Positions 1 to 7,682 of a stretch of 13,862 nucleotides of DNA are shown here, piece after piece. Numbering within the stretch: the stretch's first letter is position 1; the number at the start of each line of letters is the position of its first letter. The notes below the pieces were generated by a model. It saw nothing but the letters and a program-made list of their open reading frames with translations. It did not search any database and was not told where the DNA came from. The DNA lies in contig CAJUHQ010000076.1 of assembly GCA_910586095.1 (NCBI GenBank), positions 1-13,862 on the forward strand, given 5' to 3'. The translations under genes were made by a program, and so were the position numbers. This stretch comes from an uncultured Lachnospiraceae bacterium (GTDB lineage Bacteria > Bacillota > Clostridia > Lachnospirales > Lachnospiraceae).

Positions 1-1
1 T

Positions 2-58
2 GCCTGCTTTGGCAGGCGTACAAATCAGGATGGTGAAATCTTTGATTTCACACTATCC
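2..58. repeat. Two consecutive hairpins at the left edge
   Basis: The first is a perfect 6-bp stem with a TTTG loop (2-7 with 12-17). The second is an 8-bp stem with a TTT loop (33-40 with 44-51), framed by GGAT (28-31) and ATCC (55-58). The linker holds CAAATCAGGATG (21-32), which is identical to 11534-11545, where it also follows a hairpin with a CTTTG-type loop. No T-run follows, so a simple terminator is unlikely. It may be the edge of a dispersed repeat or the leader of the gene at 86. The window edge cuts off the context. Confidence 0.5.
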
Positions 59-85
59 TTATTCACATTCAATTTATGGAGAATT

Positions 86-1492
86 ATGACAAAAAAAGAG
101 TTTAAGCGTGCCATGCAATGTGGGCTTGGCCGCTGTATTTTAGAGCTTCATACCACCGATCAAATTAATCGATATCGCGATATCGTTTTGTGGGGCTGCA
201 CTCACAATCTCTCCTATGATACACAGTGTGAAGGAACACGCAGTTATTATCTGTATCAACTGGTAAACTGTTTTCCAGATGTATCTTACTTTGTCAACAC
301 TGTCATTACCTATTTCTATAAAAATTTGTGTCATACAGGGTGGGAATTTTTGCAATTTTGTGATTTTCTAGAGCTTTTTGCTGCTGAGGGAAATCTGACC
401 GCTACAAATGCCTTACAGGAAGGTTATTATCGATTATATGATATTTTAATAAAGAAAAGAAAGAAAACGACCACTCATACACTACCTGAACGTGACAATT
501 TTGAATCCCTTTGTATCTCTATTGTAAATATATCAAAAACAACCAACGACTGTATCGATCGCTATCTTGAGGTAGCAGAACACATTGGACTACTGATTTT
601 AGAAAATCCGCTATTTACTGATTGGCATTTTGATTGGTTTCAAACACACTGGGAACAAGAATTAGGAAAGTCTAAAATCCGCACTCTATTAAAAAGGAAG
701 GCAAAAGCATCCACAGGGCTTAGTTATTATTGGAACGATCTTCAAAAATGGGAGCAATCTGGCAAACAGTGTGCTCAAAATTACCGTCAATCTTTAAAGA
801 ATACCACTGCCCAAACAGTATACAACATGTTACAAAATGGCGCGCTCGTTGGCAAAAATATCCCGCTTATGGTTGCGCGCCGCATGAAACAAGAAGGTCA
901 AGAGGCCCAAAAACTTGCAGACTACTACCAACAGGAAACTAATCTGTCTGTGCGCACATCCTTGCTACATCTTTTGTCAATACAAGACTGTTCTCAATTA
1001 TTAGATGCAACGTCTGTGATTGCAGATTCCCAATCGGACTATCCAGCTTTGAAAGAATATGCTTTCAAAGCATTAGCTACTATGCGTGATGACAAAATAC
1101 ATGCATATGCATGGGAACTGCTACACAAAAAGGAACGCATCACAGATGTCATTTATATGTTGGCTAACAATTATCAAAAAACTGATCGCACTGTGCTGAT
1201 TACCTTAATAAAAAGTCTTCCTGTCACTTATCAAGAAGTTGTTGCGTGGCATGGCCCATTTTTGGCAGTGCTTAATCTGCTAGAAACTGGACACAACAAA
1301 CACGCACCTAGAGAACTACTGCCTTATCTATATGAACATACTTTGTGCTCTTGTTGTCGAGAATACATACTGCGCGAAATGAAGCGACGCAAAATGTTGA
1401 CACATGACCTATTGCAGGAGTGTTTATATGACAGCAGTGAAACTATACGCAACTTTGCAAAAAAGTCCTCGCTGTTGCCAATGTCATACTAA
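86..1492 (+). CDS. Uncharacterised helical HEAT-like repeat protein, 468 aa
   Basis: I do not recognise a named family. The start has a GGAG Shine-Dalgarno (TATGGAGAATT) 5 bases upstream. The protein is soluble, with no signal peptide or membrane segment. The N-terminal third is rich in aromatic residues and Cys (motifs such as CGLGRC, DIVLWGC and YDTQCEGTR). The C-terminal half, from about residue 250, reads as successive amphipathic helix pairs with HEAT-like spacing, ending with a typical element (LLQECLYDSSETIRNFAKK). HEAT-like solenoids usually bind proteins or nucleic acids, but no catalytic motif is visible, so no function is assigned. It is the only gene before the tRNA on this strand. 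Its upstream partners, if any, lie outside the window. An adaptor or immunity-type role is possible but unsupported here. Confidence 0.8.
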   Translation: MTKKEFKRAMQCGLGRCILELHTTDQINRYRDIVLWGCTHNLSYDTQCEGTRSYYLYQLVNCFPDVSYFVNTVITYFYKNLCHTGWEFLQFCDFLELFAAEGNLTATNALQEGYYRLYDILIKKRKKTTTHTLPERDNFESLCISIVNISKTTNDCIDRYLEVAEHIGLLILENPLFTDWHFDWFQTHWEQELGKSKIRTLLKRKAKASTGLSYYWNDLQKWEQSGKQCAQNYRQSLKNTTAQTVYNMLQNGALVGKNIPLMVARRMKQEGQEAQKLADYYQQETNLSVRTSLLHLLSIQDCSQLLDATSVIADSQSDYPALKEYAFKALATMRDDKIHAYAWELLHKKERITDVIYMLANNYQKTDRTVLITLIKSLPVTYQEVVAWHGPFLAVLNLLETGHNKHAPRELLPYLYEHTLCSCCREYILREMKRRKMLTHDLLQECLYDSSETIRNFAKKSSLLPMSY

Positions 1493-1644
1493 AACATCCA
1501 CTGTGGTGTATTAAAGCATCATTGCAAACCTATGTTCTGAAAAGTATCGACAAAATCTATACTCTTTTGCAAAAACACAATTATGCCAGATTATTATAAG
1601 TTTTTTTATTTACACACTTTCAAAATATTTTTTCAAAAAATAGC

Positions 1645-1673
1645 TTGACTTTTTTCTGAAATACTAGTATACT
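1645..1673 (+). promoter_or_regulatory. Sigma-A-type promoter of tRNA-Val
   Basis: TTGACT (1645-1650) and TATACT (1668-1673) are separated by exactly 17 bases. Both boxes are one mismatch from consensus or close to it. The -10 ends 31 bases before the mature tRNA, leaving room for a short 5' leader. This is the best promoter in the window. Confidence 0.8.
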
Positions 1674-1704
1674 TATCAATGTCAGTTAGATACTAACTGG
1701 ACAT

Positions 1705-1777
1705 GGGGTCTTAGCTCAGCTGGGAGAGCATCTGCCTTACAAGCAGAGGGTCACAGGTTCGAGCCCTGTAGGCCCCA
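1705..1777 (+). tRNA. tRNA-Val, anticodon UAC
   Basis: A complete cloverleaf can be read. The acceptor arm GGGGTCT pairs with AGGCCCC (one G-U pair). The D arm is normal (AGCTCAGCTGGGAGAGC). The anticodon stem TCTGC/GCAGA encloses loop CTTACAA, giving anticodon TAC, which decodes GUA and other Val codons. The T arm has GGTTCGAGCCC. The discriminator is A1777. The next bases are TTT, so CCA is not encoded and must be added after transcription. It is a lone tRNA with its own promoter and terminator rather than part of a tRNA cluster. Confidence 0.96.
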
Positions 1778-1803
1778 TTTTTTATTTGCTTATTATATTT
1801 TTA

Positions 1804-1912
1804 TCAATTCTGAATGAAAAACGCCTGCTTCACAGAGAAGACTTAAGTCTTCTCCGTGAAGCAGTTTTTTCTGCAAACGAAAACTGTCACAGGTAGTTAG
1901 AAGTACTTTTCA
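1804..1912. repeat. Dispersed intergenic element, copy 1
   Basis: It shares an ordered series of blocks with 11533-11638. The left block TCAATTCTGAATG resembles TCAAATCAGGATG. ATGAAAAACGCCTG is identical (1814-1827 and 11543-11556). A central CGTGA and AGTTT...TGC block follows. The right block 1895-1912 matches 11618-11635 at 15 of 18 positions. The blocks are in the same order and orientation and similarly spaced. In this copy the left part forms the terminator of the tRNA. It could be a miniature mobile element, a REP-like repeat or a structured RNA. The two copies alone cannot decide. Confidence 0.55.
1825..1870 (+). terminator. Strong intrinsic terminator after tRNA-Val
   Basis: CTGCTTCAC-A-GAGAAGACTT is followed directly by AAGTCTTCTC-C-GTGAAGCAG. 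This makes a stem of 19 pairs with one A/C mismatch and practically no loop. Six T residues follow (1865-1870). It begins 47 bases after the tRNA and lies inside the dispersed element described at 1804-1912. Confidence 0.88.
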
Positions 1913-1997
1913 AACAACTATCGCAAAACTGTCCCCTAAAAAATAATTAAAATTGTATATTTTTAAATATCCACTTTTGTATATACTAAAATAGTGA

Positions 1998-2028
1998 GCA
2001 AAAGAAATTTAGACTATTATTCTTTTGC
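1998..2028 (+). promoter_or_regulatory. Hairpin in the leader of the ECF S-component gene
   Basis: GCAAAAGAA (1998-2006) pairs with TTCTTTTGC (2020-2028), giving a 9-bp stem and a 13-base loop. It lies 36 bases before the ATG at 2064. A TATACT box (1982-1987) upstream could be a -10, but I see no well-spaced -35. I find no thiamine, FMN or cobalamin riboswitch consensus between 1913 and 2063. Its function is unknown; it may simply affect translation or mRNA stability. Confidence 0.3.
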
Positions 2029-2063
2029 AATTGTTATAGCTATAGAAAGGTGTGAAAACTATT

Positions 2064-2675
2064 ATGAAAAAAGACAATACTTCTTACAAATTGGCACTTA
2101 CGGGTTTAATGGCAGCTCTTTGTTATGTGGCCTTCACATTCTTAAAGATTCCCATTCCTGTTCCTGGAGGCGATACCGTGGCACTACATATTGGAAATGC
2201 TTTTTGTGTGTTGGCAGCGCTAATCTTAGGAGGTTTCTACGGTGGCGTTGCTGGTTCTATTGGCATGACAATTGCCGATTTGCTCGATCCTGCCTATATC
2301 ACTAGTGCTCCTAAAACCTTCCTACTCAAATTGTGCATTGGATTAATCTCTGGTTTCGTGGCGCATAATATTGCTCATATCACAGAGGAACATGATACCA
2401 AATATGTGCTCAAGTGGTCTCTCATTGCGAGTGTTGCTGGTCTTGGATTCAATGTGATTGCCGATCCCATTGTAGGATATTTTTATAAAAACTACATTTT
2501 AGGAGTTCCTTCCCCCGCTGCAAAGATTATGTCCACCTGGGCAGCAGGTGTCACCACCATCAATGCAATTGCTGGTACTATTGTTGTAGTATTTGCCTAC
2601 AATGCTCTTCGCCCCGCACTCAAAAAGACAGGACTTTTTATAAAACTGGGCAGCAAACGAAAAATGACAATATAA
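2064..2675 (+). CDS. ECF transporter S component (vitamin/cofactor-binding membrane subunit), 203 aa
   Basis: This is the substrate-binding integral membrane protein of an energy-coupling-factor importer. It is very hydrophobic, with about six membrane helices. It follows the layout of the DUF1393/HmpT-like S-component group: an N-terminal segment KLALTGLMAALCYVAF, then IPIPVPGGDTVALHIGN, then a Gly-rich pair of helices (LGGFYGGVAGSIG) and MTIADLL. The substrate cannot be told from sequence; pyridoxine, thiamine precursors or queuosine-type compounds are typical for the group. The ATG at 2064 is chosen because AAAGGTG ends 11-12 bases upstream. A GTG at 2052 would overlap that site and add four residues. 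No EcfA or EcfT genes are present, so it presumably shares a module encoded elsewhere. It has its own leader and a terminator 12 bases after the stop codon. Confidence 0.85.
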   Translation: MKKDNTSYKLALTGLMAALCYVAFTFLKIPIPVPGGDTVALHIGNAFCVLAALILGGFYGGVAGSIGMTIADLLDPAYITSAPKTFLLKLCIGLISGFVAHNIAHITEEHDTKYVLKWSLIASVAGLGFNVIADPIVGYFYKNYILGVPSPAAKIMSTWAAGVTTINAIAGTIVVVFAYNALRPALKKTGLFIKLGSKRKMTI

Positions 2676-2687
2676 TCTAATATACAT

Positions 2688-2716
2688 AAAAAAAGAGCAA
2701 AAATTGCTCTTTTTTT
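2688..2716. terminator. Bidirectional intrinsic terminator between convergent genes
   Basis: AAAAAAAGAGCAA (2688-2700) and TTGCTCTTTTTTT (2704-2716) are perfectly complementary around a 3-base loop. The symmetrical A and T tracts let it serve the rightward S-component gene (stop 2675) and the leftward response-regulator gene (stop 2738). Confidence 0.9.
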
Positions 2717-2737
2717 ATAGCTTCCACCTAAGAAACA

Positions 2738-4081
2738 TTATCTATTTTTTTGAAAATACTCATCAATATTTTTCTTAAGTTCCACAGGTTTCATTGTTTT
2801 TAGTAGATATCCATTGGGCTTTAATGCCATCACCTTTTGGATGCTTTCCCTGTCGCCTCTTCCTGTCAAAAAAATAACGGGAATATCCTCAAATCCTTCC
2901 TCTGCGCGAATCATTCCCAACACTTGACTTCCATCACAAACGGGCATTTCATAATCTAACAAAACTAAATCTGGTCGATTTAATGTAATGCTACGAATTG
3001 CTGACACTCCAGAAGAAACGGTTGATACCTCATATGATTCACTAAGCAGTTTCTTCATAGCTTCTCGAACAACGGTAGAATCATCTACCACTAATATTTT
3101 CTTCTTGTTATTGGGAGATTCTTTCTTGAGATACTTTTGGATTTCAACCATCGCATTCTCTGCTTTAATAGAACCCTCTATCCCTTTTTGCAACAAATGT
3201 GGCGCCATAACACAGTACGCAAAATAGCCTTTTCCTCCTGTATTAAACAACAAACTGCACTGCGGATGCTCTTTCTCAAAAATTCTGTTAAACTGCTCAT
3301 ATGTCAGCAAATTTTCCTCCTTCATCTCATACAGATCTGCGGACGGAAAATGTTCTCTGATGCGCGTCACAAACTGTTGCGCTAGATATCTGGTAGCATT
3401 CACCAACATCACACTCACTTCTTCGGAAGCAACTCCCATCATCATTCCAACTGTATTGAGTATAAGTTTTTCCTCAAAAATCAGGAAAAATTCCCAGTTA
3501 TCATTCTGTTGAGTACTGTAAACCATACGATAATAGATTCCATTACCAAATTTCTCACCACCATAATGATCGCTAATGATATGTGCCTCTATTTGGAACA
3601 AATCATACACCAACTGAATAATTTCCTGTCCCATTGCTGCTTGCTGCTTTTCTGGTAAGAGATCTCCCCACATACTGACACCCTTCCCTATAATTGCATG
3701 ATCCTCCGTCAAAGTATGTCCGATTAGCCAGCCAGCACAAACTCCTAAAAAATGATTGATTGCATCAATAGAATACTTTGTTCTTGCCAACTCTTTCTCA
3801 AGCTCTGGTAGGGTCTTTCTGCGAAAGCTATCATGAAGACGCCGATGTGTCTCAAAGCCAATGTAATCAATGGAAGCCATATACGCCTCTTCCTCTGTAA
3901 AATGTTTCATCGCATGATCTTTGAAATATTTAATCCCCTCTTGGCAAACCCATTGACTCTTATCTTCTTGATCCTTAAACAACAACATTCTGTTTATAAT
4001 ACTAAACAGCTTCTTGTGCTCCTTATCAATAACGTCTATGCCGATATTGAATCGATCCTGCCATACTAATTGTTTTCCCAT
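2738..4081 (-). CDS. Hemerythrin / CheX-like / receiver fusion protein, 447 aa
   Basis: A cytoplasmic signalling protein with three modules. Residues about 1-135 are a bacteriohemerythrin with all seven di-iron ligands at usual spacing: H22, H60, E64, H79, H83, H122, D127. This fold binds O2 (or responds to NO or redox) at a di-iron site. Residues about 145-320 resemble CheC/CheX-type phosphatase domains in pattern (GMMMGVASEE, then a long helix with VNATRYLAQQF), but the catalytic E-x-x-N is not clear. Residues 327-447 are a complete receiver domain: D333/D334, phosphoacceptor D376, T406, K428. There is no DNA-binding output. The start is the ATG after GGGAGAAACGAC; a longer frame to 4123 lacks a Shine-Dalgarno. 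It lies 124 bases downstream of the hydrogenase-MCP gene on the same strand and is probably cotranscribed. Likely role: an O2- or redox-responsive partner in a chemotaxis phosphorelay. Confidence 0.87.
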   Translation of the reverse strand: MGKQLVWQDRFNIGIDVIDKEHKKLFSIINRMLLFKDQEDKSQWVCQEGIKYFKDHAMKHFTEEEAYMASIDYIGFETHRRLHDSFRRKTLPELEKELARTKYSIDAINHFLGVCAGWLIGHTLTEDHAIIGKGVSMWGDLLPEKQQAAMGQEIIQLVYDLFQIEAHIISDHYGGEKFGNGIYYRMVYSTQQNDNWEFFLIFEEKLILNTVGMMMGVASEEVSVMLVNATRYLAQQFVTRIREHFPSADLYEMKEENLLTYEQFNRIFEKEHPQCSLLFNTGGKGYFAYCVMAPHLLQKGIEGSIKAENAMVEIQKYLKKESPNNKKKILVVDDSTVVREAMKKLLSESYEVSTVSSGVSAIRSITLNRPDLVLLDYEMPVCDGSQVLGMIRAEEGFEDIPVIFLTGRGDRESIQKVMALKPNGYLLKTMKPVELKKNIDEYFQKNR

Positions 4082-4205
4082 GTCGTTTCTCCCTGTTTTC
4101 ACAATATTATTTTGAATCTTCAAAATCCTGCATATTAAAAAATAGGATATTGTTTCACATAGTCTGTATTTTCATTCTTTTTGTTATGAGCCTTTTTTCA
4201 TCCCC

Positions 4206-6161
4206 TTACAATGCATTAATTTTCTCGAATTTATTGTGCAATTCACTGGCTATCTGTCCAATAATTACGGCAGATGATGCAATCTCCTCTGTGCTTGCCG
4301 CTAAACTTGAGATTCGCTCATTGACTGTATCCACCACTTGCATAAGATTCTGAGAATTATAAACTAGTTGATCCATGGCCTCCACAATATGTTGCTTATT
4401 TTTGTTGCTGTCATCAGCCGCACCCTTGCTAACATCACTCAATTTCTTGATTTCCTGTGCTACCACAGCAAATCCCTTTCCAATTTCACCTGCTCGCGCC
4501 GCCTCTATCGATGCATTAAGTGAAAGCAAATTGGTCTTAGATGCCACTTTGGTGATATTCTCATTATTGCCGCCAAGTTGGAGTAACAGTTCATGGATCT
4601 CCTCAAAAGAAGCCTTCATATCATCACAAAAATTGACTACATCCATCATCGCCATGCTAATATTGGTGCTCTCTTGTGCATTACTGTTATTGCCTGCTAT
4701 CATTTCATTGATAGATATATTTAATGTAGTGAACTGGTCGTTGGCCTCAGATACCATTCTTTCTATTGTTTCGTTCTTCTTAGAGATCTCTTCATTTTTA
4801 TGTTCTATTTGTCTAGAAATCTCCTCCACACGTTCATTTTCTTCCTGTACAATATTCTTCATATAGTAGACACAGCTCTCTTTATTATTACAGCCATTAT
4901 AAATTGCTGTTGCCATATCTGTGCATGTATTGTAGCCACAGGCACTGCAATTGATGTGTTGTTGTATCTTATCTGACTTTTTCATGCTGACAAAGATACT
5001 TTCAAGCTGGGTCGCACTAGGTACTTGAATAATATTGCCTTGTGACTTGTCTGTATACTCACGTATAAAATCCTGTATATTCAAACGTGCAAACTGCCTA
5101 TTAAGGTTCTTAAGCCGTTGTTGTGGTGTCGCATTTTTGGCCCATGCGCTGTTTTGGTGTCTTGATTTGCTCTCACTCTTAATCTGTTGCAACTCATATA
5201 GAATATCTTCTGTCTTTGCTTTTTCTTCCTCAATCCCTGTCCCATAAATACAACCTTGTTCACAGTTGAGCGCATCTACCATAAAAGGCAATCTTCTTCC
5301 ACTAAGTACCCTATTCTTATAATCTTCCAAAAATTCATAGGCACGTCGCTCACCTTCAATTTGGCGAATAAACACTTCTTCTCCACAAAACCAATAGACA
5401 TTTTCCTTTAAACCTCCTGGCATTGGATAGATGGAACCTAAACCATACTCTATCTCATTTGCCGCAGGCTCTGCCTTGATATTGTGTTTTCTTGTGTGCT
5501 CTGCTAGGTGACTAAATGTTATGTTATAACTCACATATCCCTTGTTTTTCGGATCGCTAATCTCATCTTTCTTTGCGATGCAGGGACTAATAAATGCAAG
5601 TTTATCTGTGATTTGTAGATATTTCTTTGCATAGATTGCCGCACACATCAATGGACTTTGTATCGGTACAAGCTTTGGTATCAACTCAGGAATATAATGT
5701 TCTATATAGTTTACAATCGCAGGACAAGGCTGTGAGATTCCTCCTGCAAAATGATGTTCTGTGATATACTTGATATATCCCCATGTAGTGATATCCGCTC
5801 CAAAACTAACACTGATAATCCGATTTACACCCAGTTTTTTTAGTCCACCCAAAATTTGTCTGTACTCATTAGGATAATTTGCTGCAAATGCTGGTGCCCA
5901 TAAAACAGATATTCTCTCTTTTTTGGCAAGCGCTGCAAAGAACTCCTCTGTATCATCTACATACTCCCGTGCATGATGTTCACAAGCGTCAAAACAGGCG
6001 CCGCACGCAATGCATTTATCTCCATCCACTTCAATCCTTTGTATCTTATCTTCTGTTTTTATTGCTTGGTTTGCTGTGATAACTGGACATGCTGCTATAC
6101 ATTTATTGCAGCCAATACATTTGTCGTTTGTAAAAACTAGCCCCTTTTGGTTTCCATACAT
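4206..6161 (-). CDS. Sensory [FeFe]-hydrogenase fused to a methyl-accepting chemotaxis signalling domain, 651 aa
   Basis: A soluble sensor with no membrane helices. Residues 15-60 hold two [4Fe-4S] motifs (C15, C18, C21, C25; C50, C53, C56, C60). Residues about 80-310 form an H-cluster domain with all four cluster cysteines: C146 (SQPCPA), C194 (SPCIAKKDE), C300 and C304 (NCEQGC, then GTG). The Cys that normally precedes C146 and relays protons is Pro145. This and the altered third motif fit the putatively sensory groups rather than bulk H2-metabolising enzymes. Residues 400-430 carry a further Cys-rich Fe-S motif (NCSACGYNTC). A coiled coil (about 435-475) leads to an MCP signalling hairpin (about 530-600, core SLNASIEAARAGE) that contacts CheA/CheW. 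It needs HydEFG maturases, which are absent here. AAGGGTG upstream supports the ATG start. Inferred role: senses H2 or redox state and signals to chemotaxis or a related kinase pathway. Confidence 0.93.
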   Translation of the reverse strand: MYGNQKGLVFTNDKCIGCNKCIAACPVITANQAIKTEDKIQRIEVDGDKCIACGACFDACEHHAREYVDDTEEFFAALAKKERISVLWAPAFAANYPNEYRQILGGLKKLGVNRIISVSFGADITTWGYIKYITEHHFAGGISQPCPAIVNYIEHYIPELIPKLVPIQSPLMCAAIYAKKYLQITDKLAFISPCIAKKDEISDPKNKGYVSYNITFSHLAEHTRKHNIKAEPAANEIEYGLGSIYPMPGGLKENVYWFCGEEVFIRQIEGERRAYEFLEDYKNRVLSGRRLPFMVDALNCEQGCIYGTGIEEEKAKTEDILYELQQIKSESKSRHQNSAWAKNATPQQRLKNLNRQFARLNIQDFIREYTDKSQGNIIQVPSATQLESIFVSMKKSDKIQQHINCSACGYNTCTDMATAIYNGCNNKESCVYYMKNIVQEENERVEEISRQIEHKNEEISKKNETIERMVSEANDQFTTLNISINEMIAGNNSNAQESTNISMAMMDVVNFCDDMKASFEEIHELLLQLGGNNENITKVASKTNLLSLNASIEAARAGEIGKGFAVVAQEIKKLSDVSKGAADDSNKNKQHIVEAMDQLVYNSQNLMQVVDTVNERISSLAASTEEIASSAVIIGQIASELHNKFEKINAL

Positions 6162-6324
6162 TCTATACGCACCCTTTCACTTGTTATAATATGTTAATAT
6201 TTTATCACATTGTGCATTTTCTGTATAGAATCAATTTTTTTTCGTCAATTTTCACAGGTATTTCTAGAAAAAATAACGAATTTCGCCCCTACAATATACG
6301 CTTTTTCTACATATTTTTTGATTA

Positions 6325-7650
6325 TTATGACCACACTCTCCACTTTCGTATCAAGAGCGGTAGTTCCGCCACTAACATCGCAAGCCACCCGCACAGATAT
6401 GCGACTGGTAGCGCTATTATTCCAAGCTTGAACACAAATATAAACAGAATGGCCGCTGCTACTCGGACAGCCATATTGATTAAGCTGCTATAAAGTGTAA
6501 TTTTTAGATCTCCAATTCCCCGAAAATATCCTTGTATGCCATTCGTAGCGGCTGGAAGCAGATACATAAGAGCAATCAAACGCAAATAGTCCATACCATA
6601 TGTTACTACTAAGTCATCCTCTGAAAAAAGGCGCATGAGTGGATTCGCGAAAAAAAAGCAAACGATACAGATCATAACCCCATAAATTCCTTCTATTCGC
6701 ATACCACACAAAAATCCTGTGCGAATACGATCCTCCTTTCCTGCTCCTTTGTTCTGTGCCAGAAAAGAAGTCATGGCATGTCCAATATTCTGTTGTGGTG
6801 TATAGGCAAAGTCATCGATTCGGTTTACCGCTGCAAATGCTGCCATCACCGATACACCCATTGTATTTACCATTGCCTGTATTCCTAATTTCCCAAGTTG
6901 AACAGTTGCCTGTTGCATCGCACTCACCCAGCCATACTGTACACTTTGCAAAAAGGATTTTGCATCAAAGCAGTACCATTTTTTCCCCAAACAAAGTATT
7001 GGTACTTTTATTTTGATATATACTCCGCATAACAGACAACTAATTGCCTCACTAATCACTGTTGAGATCGCACACCCTGCACTGCCCCATTCAAGTACTA
7101 CCACAAAAAATAAATCGCCAACAATATTAATCACTGCGCTAATCACCAAAAAATACAAAGGCGAACGACTATCACCGAGCGCACGCATCACATTGGCAAA
7201 GAAATTATAGATAAAAGTAAACGTCAATCCAACAAACACAATTCGCAAATACACAGTTGCTTCTTGCACAATAGCACTATCTGTTTTCATAAGTGACAAA
7301 AATGTGGGAGATGCTACAATACAAATGATTGTTATCATTACAGAAAATATCAATCCGCCAATCATAGTTGAACTCAACTGTGTTGAAAGCCTGTCGTAAT
7401 CTTTGGCTCCGTAATGCATACTCATCAGTACGCTTGCTCCCATACACAAACCACTGATAAACAACAAAATCAATGTGACAATTGGATTGCAAGTACCAAC
7501 TGCCGCCAACGCTTCTTTTCCGACAAACTTCCCTACAATAATGCTATCTGCTGCATTGTACAATAATTGAAAAATATTTCCTAACACAAGCGGTATGGTA
7601 AATTTAATCAAAATAGGTGTGATTTTTCCAGATGTCATATCGTTTGTCAT
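6325..7650 (-). CDS. MATE family efflux transporter, 441 aa
   Basis: A twelve-helix multidrug/toxin extrusion transporter, expected to exchange Na+ or H+ for an organic substrate at the cytoplasmic membrane. It has the family's usual length and the two-repeat layout. The N-terminal repeat opens with ILIKFTIPLVLGNIFQ and continues NAADSIIVGKFVG and ALAAVG. The second repeat, from about residue 230, includes GIQAMVNTMGVSVMAAFAA and an ATNGIQGYFRGIGD segment. The start is preceded by AGAGAGGT with an 8-base spacer. It begins 32 bases after the stop of the STM4011-HAD gene on the same strand with no terminator between, so it is probably in the same transcript. That makes export of the cluster's product a reasonable guess, but MATE proteins are common and co-orientation alone is weak evidence. 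The 163 bases after it show no clear terminator. Confidence 0.93.
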   Translation of the reverse strand: MTNDMTSGKITPILIKFTIPLVLGNIFQLLYNAADSIIVGKFVGKEALAAVGTCNPIVTLILLFISGLCMGASVLMSMHYGAKDYDRLSTQLSSTMIGGLIFSVMITIICIVASPTFLSLMKTDSAIVQEATVYLRIVFVGLTFTFIYNFFANVMRALGDSRSPLYFLVISAVINIVGDLFFVVVLEWGSAGCAISTVISEAISCLLCGVYIKIKVPILCLGKKWYCFDAKSFLQSVQYGWVSAMQQATVQLGKLGIQAMVNTMGVSVMAAFAAVNRIDDFAYTPQQNIGHAMTSFLAQNKGAGKEDRIRTGFLCGMRIEGIYGVMICIVCFFFANPLMRLFSEDDLVVTYGMDYLRLIALMYLLPAATNGIQGYFRGIGDLKITLYSSLINMAVRVAAAILFIFVFKLGIIALPVAYLCGWLAMLVAELPLLIRKWRVWS

Positions 7651-7682
7651 GTGCTCTACCTCTCTTTTTTACCACACTTTTA

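Noticed and set aside
1913..2063. Vitamin riboswitch upstream of the ECF S component
   Set aside because: No thiamine, FMN, cobalamin or preQ1 consensus is visible, only one simple AT-rich hairpin.
1994..2305. 103-residue frame starting in the leader and overlapping the S-component gene
   Set aside because: The Trp/Cys/Arg-rich translation is an off-frame reading of the membrane protein, and the start lies in the leader hairpin.
4375..4866. 163-residue open frame opposite the hydrogenase-MCP gene
   Set aside because: It mirrors the MCP signalling and coiled-coil codons on the other strand; composition is Ser/Leu/Ile-rich as expected for such a shadow, and there is no Shine-Dalgarno.
6192..6209. 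Rex-like redox operator TGTTAATATTTTATCACA before the hydrogenase gene
   Set aside because: The half-sites are separated by six bases instead of four and match imperfectly; not enough to call a site.
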